Source: DATBFX01 sp036558305 (lineage in GTDB: Bacteria > Chloroflexota > Chloroflexia > Thermomicrobiales > UBA6265). From it: 8,189 bases of DNA. The notes under the pieces are model-generated. The model did not search any database, had not been told where the DNA came from, and saw nothing but the letters and a program-made list of their open reading frames with translations. The stretch's first letter is position 1. Every line of letters starts with the position of its first letter. Shown here one piece after another: positions 1 to 6,352 of the stretch. The position numbers and the translations under genes were made by a program. The DNA is taken from positions 1 through 8,189 of the forward strand of contig DATBFX010000192.1 in NCBI GenBank assembly GCA_036558305.1. The letters are read 5' to 3'.

Positions 1-670
1 GGAGGACGGCGGCAGGGTCCCCGTCCGAAACGCCGACCGGCACGAACGGCGCGTTGAAGGCGCGGGTTCCGACCACGATCCCGGCTTGCGTTCCGCCGGA
101 ACCGGACGCGAAGTACAGGCGGCTCGGCGACTCACCGACGGAAAGCAACTGGCTCGTCAACTCCAGCACGAACGCCACGTACCCGAGTGCTCCGAGCGGG
201 ATGCTGGCGCCGGTCGGAATGGCATACGGGACTTCGCCGGCCGCCTTCAGCTCCTCGAGCACGGCTGCTATCGCCGCGGCACGCTCTGGGGGTGCCGGAA
301 CGATGCGGACGTCGACGTTCATGAGTCGGTCGAGGAAGAGATTGCCTTGAACGTCGGCGCCGTGCCGCGCGTCGAGGACAAGAACGGCTTTGAGACCGGC
401 CGCTGTTGCCGCTGCGGCGGTCAGTCGCGCGTGGTTCGATTGGGCGGCCCCTTCGGTGATGAGGACGGTGGCGCCGCGGCCGATGGCGTCGGCGAGGACG
501 TATTCGAGCTTGCGGGCCTTGTTCCCGCCGAACGCGAGTCCGGTCAGGTCGTCGCGTTTCAGGTAGAGACGGGGGCAACCCGGACCGAGGGCCAGTTCGA
601 GGTTGCGGGCACGGTTCAGCGGCGTCGGCGTGGTCGTGAGGGGAAAGCGCGGGAAACTCGCCAGGCGCAT
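1..670 (-). CDS. PLP-dependent D-cysteine desulfhydrase / ACC deaminase family enzyme (3' end cut by window)
   Basis: The first 223 residues are present; family members usually have about 320-340, so roughly the last third lies beyond base 1. Reading the minus strand from ATG at 670 gives fold-type II PLP enzyme motifs in order: KRDDLTG (38-44); GGNKARKLEY (48-57) with K51 as the expected Schiff-base lysine; QSNHAR (77-82) with S78 and N79; and the phosphate-binding SGSGGTQAG (189-197). K51 and S78 fall at the same numbers as the catalytic residues known in Pseudomonas ACC deaminase. The likely reaction is alpha,beta-elimination of D-cysteine to pyruvate, sulfide and ammonia, or deamination of a related small amino acid. 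Discriminating C-terminal tyrosines are outside the window, so the substrate is undecided. No signal peptide is seen, so it should be cytosolic. A GAGGAG Shine-Dalgarno (680-675) four bases before the ATG fixes the start. It is divergent from the aminotransferase at 833. Confidence 0.92.
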   Translation of the reverse strand, partial: MRLASFPRFPLTTTPTPLNRARNLELALGPGCPRLYLKRDDLTGLAFGGNKARKLEYVLADAIGRGATVLITEGAAQSNHARLTAAAATAAGLKAVLVLDARHGADVQGNLFLDRLMNVDVRIVPAPPERAAAIAAVLEELKAAGEVPYAIPTGASIPLGALGYVAFVLELTSQLLSVGESPSRLYFASGSGGTQAGIVVGTRAFNAPFVPVGVSDGDPAAVL

Positions 671-726
671 GACGCTCCTCGTTTCGTACGCGCGGCACAA
701 ACCGGGTGGCCGGGTGCGTTGCCGGG

Positions 727-755
727 ACGCTACCACGCCGGACCGTCGCCCACAA
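727..755 (-). promoter_or_regulatory. Putative sigma70-type promoter for the desulfhydrase-family gene
   Basis: On the minus strand, TTGTGG (755-750) is followed after 17 bases by TAGCGT (732-727). The -35 keeps the TTG core and the -10 has the T-A-----T pattern. Transcription would start near 720 and leave a leader of about 50 bases before the ATG at 670. This is a motif match by eye; the spacing is ideal but both hexamers are imperfect. Confidence 0.35.
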
Positions 756-761
756 CTCCCG

Positions 762-790
762 TAGACCGTCGCCGCGGGCGGTTCTATACT
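762..790 (+). promoter_or_regulatory. Putative sigma70-type promoter for the class III aminotransferase
   Basis: TAGACC (762-767) and TATACT (785-790) are separated by 17 bases. The -10 differs from TATAAT at one position and the -35 keeps four of six consensus bases. A start near 797 would give a leader of about 36 bases ending in the GGAGGAA ribosome site at 821-827. It lies head to head with the minus-strand promoter candidate at 727-755, so the two PLP-enzyme genes may be controlled from one short region. Confidence 0.5.
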
Positions 791-832
791 CGCGGCACGC
801 CGATTCGATGGTCGTTCCATGGAGGAATTTCG

Positions 833-2212
833 ATGGTTCAAGCCCCGGTTAGACAAGGTATCCTCGCCGAGTTCGAAGAGCGGTTCGCCGGCTCGCAACG
901 CCTCTACGACCGGGCCCGCGCCGCCCTTGCCGGCGGTATCGCCCACGACGGCCGCTACATCAAACCCTTCCCGATTTATGTCGATCATGCCGACGGGCCC
1001 TACAAGTGGGACGTCGACGGTCACAAGCTGATCGACTACGCGATGGGTCACGGTTCCCTCATCCTCGGCCACAACGACCCTTCGGTGACCGAGGCGATGG
1101 CGGCGCAGTTGCACCGCGGCACGCACTACGGCGCCGGTCACGAGGGGGAGATTCGCTGGGCCGAACAGGTGCAAAAGCTGATCCCCTCTGCGGACCTGGT
1201 CCGGTTCGTCGGCTCCGGCACCGAAGCGAATCTGCTGGCGATGCGCCTCGCCCGCGCCTACACCGGTCGCAACACGATCCTCAAATTTGACGGACACTTC
1301 CACGGTTGGAGCGACTACCTGGTCAAAGGCGAAAAACCGCCGTTCGAGGGCGCCTCCGTGCCGGGCGTTCCCGACGACGTGCTGCGCACCGTCGCCGTGC
1401 TTCCGTCCGACGACCTCGGGGCGGTCGAGGAGCGGTTGGTTCAAGGTGACGTCGCCGCGGTGATCGTCGAACCGAGCGGCGCGTCTTGGTCGATGATCCC
1501 GCTGCCGGAGGGTTTTCTGGCCGGTCTGCGTGATCTGGCGACGAAGCACGGCGCCGTCCTGATCTTCGACGAGGTGATTACCGGGTTCCGCTGGTCGCCC
1601 GGCGGCGCCCAGGCCCGCTTCGGCATCACCCCAGACATGACGAGCATGGCGAAGATCGTCGCCGGTGGGATGCCCGGTGGCGCGGTCGCCGGGCGGGCCG
1701 CGATCATGGCGCACCTCGAATTCAAGGACGAGCCGGGCTGGAACGCCAAGAAGAAGGTGATCCATCCCGGTACCTACAACGCCAACCCGCTGGCCGCCAC
1801 CGCCGGTTACACCTGCCTGAAGCGGTGCGAGGATCCCGCGATCCAGCAGCGCGCCGACGCGCTGGCCGCCCGTTTGCGGACCGGTCTCAACACGGTGATG
1901 GAGCAACACGGCGTCAACGGCTGCGCCTGGGGCGAGAGTTCGGCTTTCCACGTCATCGTCGGCGAGCAGTGCACAAACCGCACGGCGGGCGATCTCCACA
2001 CGCCCGAAGGGATCGCGCCGGCAACGTTGAAGTCGAGCGGCAAGGCCGGTCTGGCCACGCCGCTCAGTCTCGGCATGCTTCTGGAAGGCGTCGACCTTTT
2101 CAACGCCGGCGGCTTGATGAGCGTCGCGCACAGCGAGGACGACGTCGACTTCACGATCGAAGCGTTCGAGCGGACGCTGTTGCGGATGAGGCTCGAAGGA
2201 ATGGTGTACTGA
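833..2212 (+). CDS. Class III PLP-dependent aminotransferase, glutamate-1-semialdehyde 2,1-aminomutase-like
   Basis: This 459-residue protein has the fold-type I, class III aminotransferase motifs: GPYKWDVDGHKLIDY near the N-terminus, the cofactor-phosphate motif GSGTEA (127-132), FHGW (156-159), the PLP-pyridine aspartate D246 in FDEVITGFRW, and the expected Schiff-base lysine K274 in MAKIVAGGMPGG. A later PGTYNANPLA segment is also typical. True HemL proteins are usually about 430 residues. This one is longer, carries an insert-like stretch around residues 370-410, and has no haem gene next to it, so an acyclic amino-acid or amine aminotransferase/aminomutase is as likely as tetrapyrrole synthesis. 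The reading frame stays open far upstream, but GGAGGAA (821-827) five bases before ATG 833 and the start of homology both place the start here; upstream codons are antisense to the divergent gene. Expected to be cytosolic. Its synonymous codons end mostly in C. Confidence 0.9.
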   Translation: MVQAPVRQGILAEFEERFAGSQRLYDRARAALAGGIAHDGRYIKPFPIYVDHADGPYKWDVDGHKLIDYAMGHGSLILGHNDPSVTEAMAAQLHRGTHYGAGHEGEIRWAEQVQKLIPSADLVRFVGSGTEANLLAMRLARAYTGRNTILKFDGHFHGWSDYLVKGEKPPFEGASVPGVPDDVLRTVAVLPSDDLGAVEERLVQGDVAAVIVEPSGASWSMIPLPEGFLAGLRDLATKHGAVLIFDEVITGFRWSPGGAQARFGITPDMTSMAKIVAGGMPGGAVAGRAAIMAHLEFKDEPGWNAKKKVIHPGTYNANPLAATAGYTCLKRCEDPAIQQRADALAARLRTGLNTVMEQHGVNGCAWGESSAFHVIVGEQCTNRTAGDLHTPEGIAPATLKSSGKAGLATPLSLGMLLEGVDLFNAGGLMSVAHSEDDVDFTIEAFERTLLRMRLEGMVY

Positions 2213-2231
2213 GTCCGGTCTGATGGCCGGT

Positions 2232-2258
2232 CCCCTCGCCCGGAGCGCGGGCGAGGGG
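2232..2258 (+). terminator. GC-rich hairpin, probable terminator of the aminotransferase gene
   Basis: CCCCTCGCCCG (2232-2242) pairs perfectly with CGGGCGAGGGG (2248-2258) around a five-base loop, 19 bases after the stop codon. The 11-bp stem is very stable, but it is followed only by GTT rather than a T run. It may therefore be a non-canonical terminator, an RNA-stabilising 3' end, or a copy of a dispersed palindrome. Confidence 0.55.
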
Positions 2259-2437
2259 GTTCGACTCCAGTTCCGCGTGTGGGGACGCCGCTCGACCGCC
2301 ACGCCGAGGGGCGAATCGACGACGTGGTGATCCCTCCTCACGTTTCCTCCCTGGCCGGGAATGAAGTCCGTAGGTTCGTTCCGGCGACCCGCCGGCAAGA
2401 GTCGCTTACTCAAAATGCGTCTTGCCGTGCCCGGATG

Positions 2438-2446
2438 TGTTAGGAT
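2438..2446 (+). promoter_or_regulatory. Possible extended -10 promoter of the toxin-antitoxin operon
   Basis: TGT followed by TAGGAT (2441-2446) fits an extended -10 element (TGn before the hexamer). No good -35 lies at normal spacing: TTGCCG at 2422 is only 13 bases away. Transcription would start near 2453, right at the imperfect GGTGGT tandem repeat, as expected for an autorepressed toxin-antitoxin promoter. This is a weak assignment made by eye. Confidence 0.28.
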
Positions 2447-2456
2447 GGGTGTGATC

Positions 2457-2480
2457 GGTGGTATTCGAGGTGGTGTTTCG
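2457..2480 (+). repeat. Imperfect tandem 12-bp repeat, candidate operator
   Basis: GGTGGTATTCGA (2457-2468) is followed directly by GGTGGTGTTTCG (2469-2480). The first six bases are identical and the rest aligns with one shift. The repeat lies just after the candidate -10 and 30-55 bases before the antitoxin start, a usual place for an antitoxin operator. DNA binding is inferred from position only. Confidence 0.3.
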
Positions 2481-2511
2481 GGTAGCGTAGAAGGTCTCGA
2501 CCGGACAATGC

Positions 2512-2958
2512 ATGCGCGGGGGTTGGATGGACATGGCTGCAGAAGCAAGGGCAATGCCGGATGTCGACACCCCAAGCGAGGAGTGGGCGTCTGACCTGAT
2601 TGAGCAGGCCCATGCACGGGCGGTGCGGTCGAGCACGGCTGAGGCGGCAGCATTCCTCCAAGCGCTCGTCGGCCAACGGTTAACCGCCATGGCGACCGGA
2701 ATCGATGATCCAAAGGCCGTGGGCAAATGGGCCCGCGGCGAACGGGAACCGCGAGGTGAAGCGGTGCGCCGGTTGCGGGAAGCGTTCCAGGTTGCTGTGC
2801 TCTTGTCGCTCGGCGAATCCGAGCAAACTGCGCGTGCTTGGCTCATGGGGATGAACCCTCACCTCGACGATCGGGCCCCGATGGCGATCTTTGCGTCGTC
2901 TCCTGACGGCGGCGAGCGGGTGATGCGCGCCGCGCGAGCGTTTCTGGCGCACGGTTAA
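2512..2958 (+). CDS. Antitoxin of the MbcA/ParS/Xre (DUF2384-type) family
   Basis: This 148-residue protein is the probable antitoxin of the RES toxin that follows. Residues 45-98 form a helix-turn-helix-like region; its core, LTAMATGIDDPKAVGKWARG (57-76), resembles the DNA-binding part of Xre-type antitoxins. Residues 100-148, with ARAWLMGMNPHLDDRAP (107-123) and a final helix ending in RAFLAHG, match the toxin-binding DUF2384 C-terminal domain pattern. In characterised pairs this domain blocks the toxin active site and the N-terminal domain represses the operon; here both are inferred. Three in-frame ATGs are possible (2512, 2527, 2533). None has a strong ribosome site, although GGGGG at 2518-2522 could serve 2527 or 2533, so the real protein may be 141-148 residues. 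The stop codon TAA shares a base with the next start (TAATG), indicating translational coupling. Confidence 0.82.
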   Translation: MRGGWMDMAAEARAMPDVDTPSEEWASDLIEQAHARAVRSSTAEAAAFLQALVGQRLTAMATGIDDPKAVGKWARGEREPRGEAVRRLREAFQVAVLLSLGESEQTARAWLMGMNPHLDDRAPMAIFASSPDGGERVMRAARAFLAHG

Positions 2959-3611
2959 TGCCGACTCGCCTGGCACCGGCTCCGGGCGTGCTTTACCGTC
3001 TGGGACGAGCGCCCGATCCCCTGGCATGGCCACCCAGAGCGTTTGTCGGCGGCGGACGGTACGACCATCCTCACGGCGACTTTCTCGTCCTTTACGCCGC
3101 CGAGCAACGCGGGGGTATGTTCTTGGAAACGCTCGACAGTTTCCGGCCCGCGATCGTGGATCTCACGCTGGCTGCAATGGGGCCAGCCGGAGATCCAACC
3201 GATGAAATGCCGGCGGCAGGGTTGATCCCCGGTGCATACTTTCGGAGGCTCATCGGCCGCCTGACCGTTGCGCCCAACCAACTCTGGCTTGATCTGCGAT
3301 CGGCAGAAACCCATCAGACGCTCCGCTCTGAGCTTGCTCAGACGCTGGTGACGTTGGGCTATCCGCGCCGCTTCGTTTGGGGCGATCTACTCAGCCATGA
3401 CCACAGGCTGACGCAAGCGGTCGCGAGTTGGGCTTACGACCGAGGCTTTCACGGGATCGCCTCCACGAGCTGCCACGATTCGGAGGTCGACTGCTGGGCT
3501 TTGTTCGATCGGACAGAATTCGAGGCAGTTGGCAGCCCGGATCCGATCCGGCGGGACGATCCCGATCTGGTAGCCGTGGCCCGACTCTTCGAATTGACGA
3601 TTTCCCGGTGA
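2958..3611 (+). CDS. RES-domain toxin (probable NAD+-degrading toxin)
   Basis: This 217-residue protein fits the RES family, whose studied members (MbcT, ParT, Xre-partnered RES) deplete NAD+ by phosphorolysis or act as ADP-ribosyltransferases. Visible family features: LYRLGRAP (12-19) at the domain start; GGGRYDHP (31-38) in place of the usual GGRWNxxG; VLYAAE (44-49); the FLETL segment (55-59) with E57; and a distal GIASTS (166-171) with S171, followed by CWALFD (179-184). R34, Y35, Y46, E57 and S171 are the best active-site candidates, by analogy. The ATG overlaps the antitoxin stop by one base and lacks its own strong ribosome site, so translation probably depends on the antitoxin gene. 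Length is normal and the frame is intact, so the toxin appears functional. A RES enzyme used in other metabolism is possible, but the antitoxin partner argues against it. Expected to be cytosolic. Confidence 0.85.
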   Translation: MPTRLAPAPGVLYRLGRAPDPLAWPPRAFVGGGRYDHPHGDFLVLYAAEQRGGMFLETLDSFRPAIVDLTLAAMGPAGDPTDEMPAAGLIPGAYFRRLIGRLTVAPNQLWLDLRSAETHQTLRSELAQTLVTLGYPRRFVWGDLLSHDHRLTQAVASWAYDRGFHGIASTSCHDSEVDCWALFDRTEFEAVGSPDPIRRDDPDLVAVARLFELTISR

Positions 3612-3732
3612 CTCTCGGCTCTGGCACTCCGCGGGACCATCCTGACCCTTGCGCCCCTCTTTCCTCCCTGTCACTATCCAGCCGCGACAACATCATCTTG
3701 AGTAATTGGCCCCCGGGCCGGAGGGTAGGAGT

Positions 3733-5319
3733 TTGGACCGCGTTGGGACTGGGCAACAGGCGACGAACAAGCATTACGACGCCATCGTCGTCGGCTCGGG
3801 GCACAACGGGTTGATCGCCGCGGGCTATTTGGCGAAGGCCGGCAAGCGGGTACTGGTCCTGGAGCGGCGGGGGATCATCGGTGGGGCGACGGTGACGGAG
3901 GAGCCGTTTCCGGGGTACAGGCTATCGACGTGCTCGTACGTCTGCAATCTGCTGTTGCCGGAGGTGATTCGGGATCTGGAGTTGGAGCGGCACGGGTATC
4001 GGGTGCGGCCGTTCGATCCGACCTACTTCTGCCCGTTTCCGGACGGTCGGTACTACATGGCGTTTCTCGATGGGAAGAAGACGCGGGAGCAGATCGCGAA
4101 GTTTTCGACGAAGGACGTCAAGGCGTACGATGCCTATTGGGAGATGTGGGATCGGATCATCGCGCGGATGCGTCCGCTCCTCTTGCGACCGGCGCCGGGT
4201 TGGGCGGAGATCGAACAGGCGTTCAGCGGACCGCAGGGAATGGAGGATTGGCGGACGCTGACGCGGACGAGTATCGCCGAGTTGCTCGACCGGTACTTCG
4301 AGTCCGAGGAGTTGAAGGCGCCGCTGTCGACGGGTGGGGTGATCGGCGTCAACGCCGGACCACTGACGCCGGGGACGGCTTATGTCAAATACCACCACTT
4401 GATCGGGAGTCTCGACGGGCACCAGGGAGCCTGGGGTTTCGTAACGGGCGGGATGGGGATGGTGAGCGGGTCGATCGCGGCGTTCGGGAAGGAGCGCGGG
4501 GTCGAGATCGTGACGGACGCCGAGGTGGCGGAGATCGAGATTCGGGACGAGAAGGCGCGGGGAGTGCGGTTGCTGGATGGGAGGCAATACGAAGCAGAGG
4601 TGGTATTGTCGAACGCCGATCCGCACCGGACGTACCTGGAGATGGTCGGAGAAAAGCATCTGCCGGCGGAGTTGGTCGAGGGGGTGAAGCGGCTGAAGGT
4701 GAAGGGGTCGGTGGTCAAGGTGTTGCTGGGGTTGGGCGAGTTGCCGAACTTCACGGCCTATCCGGGGACCGAGGTAGGACCTCAGCACACGGGCGGGATC
4801 ACGATCAATCCGTCGGTGGATTACCTGGAGCGGGCCTGGGACGACTGCAAGCGGGGTCAGCCGTCGCAGCGGCCGTTCATGGACTGCTACATCCAAACCG
4901 CAACCGAGGATGGCCTGGCACCGAAGGGGAAACACACGTTGAGCATGTTCGTCCAGTATGCACCTTACGACTTGGCGGAGGGGACGTGGGAGGAGCGACG
5001 GGACGAGATCGGGCAGAACATCATCGACACATTCGCCGAGTACGCGCCGAATCTACCCAATGCGATCGAGCACATGCAGGTGCTGGGACCGCCCGACATC
5101 GAACAAATCATCGGCATCACCGGCGGCAACATTTTCCACGGAGAGTTGCTGCCGGACCAGCAATTCGGATACCGGCCGGTGCCGGGGTTCGCGGACTACC
5201 GGACGCCGATCGAGGGGTTGTATCTGTGCGGGTCGGGAGCGTGGCCGGGTGGGGCGGTGTTCGGGGCGCCGGGGCGGAATTGCGCGTTGGAGGTGCTGGG
5301 GGATTTGGGCAACGGTTGA
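3733..5319 (+). CDS. FAD-dependent oxidoreductase, phytoene-desaturase superfamily (PYROXD2-like, COG1233)
   Basis: This protein of about 528 residues has an N-terminal Rossmann FAD-binding motif, VVGSGHNGLIAAGYLAKAG (19-37). The ribose-binding acidic residue E44 follows in VLVLERR, then GG (50-51) in IIGGATVTEE. The C-terminal FAD segment GLYLCGSGAWPGG (495-507) is the usual signature of carotenoid-desaturase-like flavoproteins. The text after the FAD motif, with PGYRLSTCSYV and FCPFPDGRYY, and the overall length resemble the PYROXD2 branch rather than true CrtI. The substrate is unknown, and no carotenoid gene is nearby. I chose the TTG at 3733 because GGAGGG (3720-3725) lies seven bases upstream; an in-frame TTG at 3706 would add nine proline/glycine-rich residues and lacks a ribosome site. 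Gly, Arg, Ala, Val and Leu codons end mainly in G here, whereas neighbouring genes favour C. It is convergent with the isomerase gene. Confidence 0.88.
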   Translation: MDRVGTGQQATNKHYDAIVVGSGHNGLIAAGYLAKAGKRVLVLERRGIIGGATVTEEPFPGYRLSTCSYVCNLLLPEVIRDLELERHGYRVRPFDPTYFCPFPDGRYYMAFLDGKKTREQIAKFSTKDVKAYDAYWEMWDRIIARMRPLLLRPAPGWAEIEQAFSGPQGMEDWRTLTRTSIAELLDRYFESEELKAPLSTGGVIGVNAGPLTPGTAYVKYHHLIGSLDGHQGAWGFVTGGMGMVSGSIAAFGKERGVEIVTDAEVAEIEIRDEKARGVRLLDGRQYEAEVVLSNADPHRTYLEMVGEKHLPAELVEGVKRLKVKGSVVKVLLGLGELPNFTAYPGTEVGPQHTGGITINPSVDYLERAWDDCKRGQPSQRPFMDCYIQTATEDGLAPKGKHTLSMFVQYAPYDLAEGTWEERRDEIGQNIIDTFAEYAPNLPNAIEHMQVLGPPDIEQIIGITGGNIFHGELLPDQQFGYRPVPGFADYRTPIEGLYLCGSGAWPGGAVFGAPGRNCALEVLGDLGNG

Positions 5320-5348
5320 TTTCCGCTCCGAGGCGAACAGGAAACCGA

Positions 5349-5428
5349 TGTAGGGGCGGACCGCCGTGTCCGCCCTCTTCGTGCGTCGTGACATTCAAAG
5401 AGGGCGGACACGGCGGTCCGCCCCTACA
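5349..5428. repeat. Perfect 31-bp inverted repeat with nested palindromes (REP/MITE-like)
   Basis: The left arm (5349-5379) and right arm (5398-5428) are exact reverse complements around an 18-base loop. Each arm contains its own hairpin: GGGCGGAC (5354-5361) pairs with GTCCGCCC (5368-5375) over six bases. The element sits between two convergent stop codons (5319 and 5466), so its long hairpin could end transcription from both sides. There is no open reading frame or transposase in it. The sequence style is that of dispersed intergenic repeats I associate with high-GC environmental genomes; copy number cannot be judged from one window. Confidence 0.85.
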
Positions 5429-5463
5429 AACGTGACTCGGCGCTGGCGATTTGCGTTCGCAGG

Positions 5464-6330
5464 CTAGCTCAAACCGACAGCCTCCCACAAACGATCCATC
5501 GACGCACCTACTTTGCGAGCGGCGGCGAGGGGGTCCTTGGCGCCGAGTTCGTCGAGGCGTTGGAGGAAGGGTTCGGGCATGACGGGGCCGTCGTAGCCGA
5601 GGCGTTGGAGGGCGTGCATGAAGCCGACGAGGTCGATGACGCCGGTTTCGAGGGGGAGGCGACGGACGTTGTCGATCTGCTCGTCGACCGGGATACCGGC
5701 GGGGGCGTCGTTGACGTGGACGGCGACGACGTCGGCAGCAGTGACGGTGTCGATGTCGGCGATGGTGCCGCCGGAGGTGTAGAGGTGCCAGGCATCGAGG
5801 AGGAGACCGACGTTGCCGGTGCCGACGGCAGCGGCAAGTTGCATGGTTTGGGGCAGGTTGTAGATGAATTCGTAGCGGGCGTTGGTGCGAAAGGTTTTGG
5901 GACCGATGAATTCGATGCCGACGCGGCAACCGGCGTCGGCCAGGATCCTGGCGGCGGGGCGGAGGTGGTCGGCGGTCCACGCGAAGTTGTCGTCGTAGGG
6001 GCGGTCGTCGGAGAAGGGCGGGACGCCGGTGGTGGCGCGGAGGCAACCGAGGTCGGCCGCGAGTTTGGCCCGCCTGGGGAGTTCTTGAAGCTCGACGGGG
6101 GCCTTTTCGTCGTTGCGCCAGGCAACGGGAAGCCCCCAGTAACCGGGACGGATCTTGGCGCGGGCGAAGAGGTCGCGGAGGGAGTCGAGCCCGTCGGCGT
6201 CGGCGATGCGTTCGGCTTCGCGGATATCGAAGACGACCGAATCGAACCCGGAGGCGGCGGCGAGGTCGATGGTTTGGGCGAGGGAGAGGCCTTTGACGCC
6301 GATGGCGCCGGGGGCGAGGGTCTTTTGCAC
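5464..6330 (-). CDS. Sugar phosphate isomerase/epimerase family protein (xylose isomerase-like TIM barrel)
   Basis: This 288-residue protein fits the AP-endonuclease-2/xylose-isomerase-like TIM-barrel family (COG1082), which interconverts keto and aldo sugars or epimerises them with a divalent metal. The expected metal ligands are all visible: E140 in VGIEFIGP, D179 in GLLLDAWH, H205 in VAVHVNDAP, and E253 in GPVMPEPF. H182 follows the aspartate, as in family members. Length is normal and no signal peptide is present. The start is GTG at 6330, with AGGA (6341-6338) seven bases upstream on the minus strand; no in-frame ATG fits better. It lies 129 bases downstream of a Gfo/Idh/MocA dehydrogenase on the same strand, a common pairing in sugar or inositol-type catabolism, so the two probably act on one pathway. 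The substrate cannot be told from sequence. Codons end mostly in C. Confidence 0.88.
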   Translation of the reverse strand: MQKTLAPGAIGVKGLSLAQTIDLAAASGFDSVVFDIREAERIADADGLDSLRDLFARAKIRPGYWGLPVAWRNDEKAPVELQELPRRAKLAADLGCLRATTGVPPFSDDRPYDDNFAWTADHLRPAARILADAGCRVGIEFIGPKTFRTNARYEFIYNLPQTMQLAAAVGTGNVGLLLDAWHLYTSGGTIADIDTVTAADVVAVHVNDAPAGIPVDEQIDNVRRLPLETGVIDLVGFMHALQRLGYDGPVMPEPFLQRLDELGAKDPLAAARKVGASMDRLWEAVGLS

Positions 6331-6352
6331 GGTATTTTCCTTTGTCGGGCGT

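Larger units (their letters stand above)
2259..2511. other. Gene-free interval upstream of the toxin-antitoxin operon
   Basis: No reading frame here has family-like sequence together with a ribosome site. A short open frame from 2361 is arginine- and glycine-rich and runs out of frame into the antitoxin gene, so it looks like chance. The right part holds the promoter candidate at 2438-2446 and the imperfect GGTGGT tandem repeat at 2457-2480. Nothing is recognised in the left part (2260-2430). Confidence 0.5.

Noticed and set aside
132..755. Minus-strand open frame overlapping the desulfhydrase-family gene
   Set aside because: Arginine- and proline-rich translation in another frame of a gene with clear catalytic motifs; a GC-driven shadow.
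86..832. Long in-frame extension upstream of the aminotransferase start
   Set aside because: It is antisense to the desulfhydrase-family gene, has no family resemblance, and the ribosome site and homology both begin at 833.
3612..3732. Promoter or terminator between the toxin and oxidoreductase genes
   Set aside because: TTGCGC (3649) with CACTAT (3672) has correct spacing but only three of six matches each, and no hairpin with a T run was found.
3922..4935. 337-codon minus-strand open frame opposite the oxidoreductase gene
   Set aside because: The Arg/Pro/His/Leu-rich product has no motifs; it arises because the sense gene uses G-ending codons and so gives few antisense stops.
5349..5428. 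CRISPR or insertion-sequence end
   Set aside because: Only one inverted pair is present, with no direct-repeat/spacer periodicity, no transposase and no visible target-site duplication.
3930..5435. 501-codon plus-strand frame overlapping the oxidoreductase gene
   Set aside because: Gly/Arg-rich out-of-frame reading that continues into the inverted repeat and gives the low-complexity 'GGPPCPP' type translation typical of such repeats.
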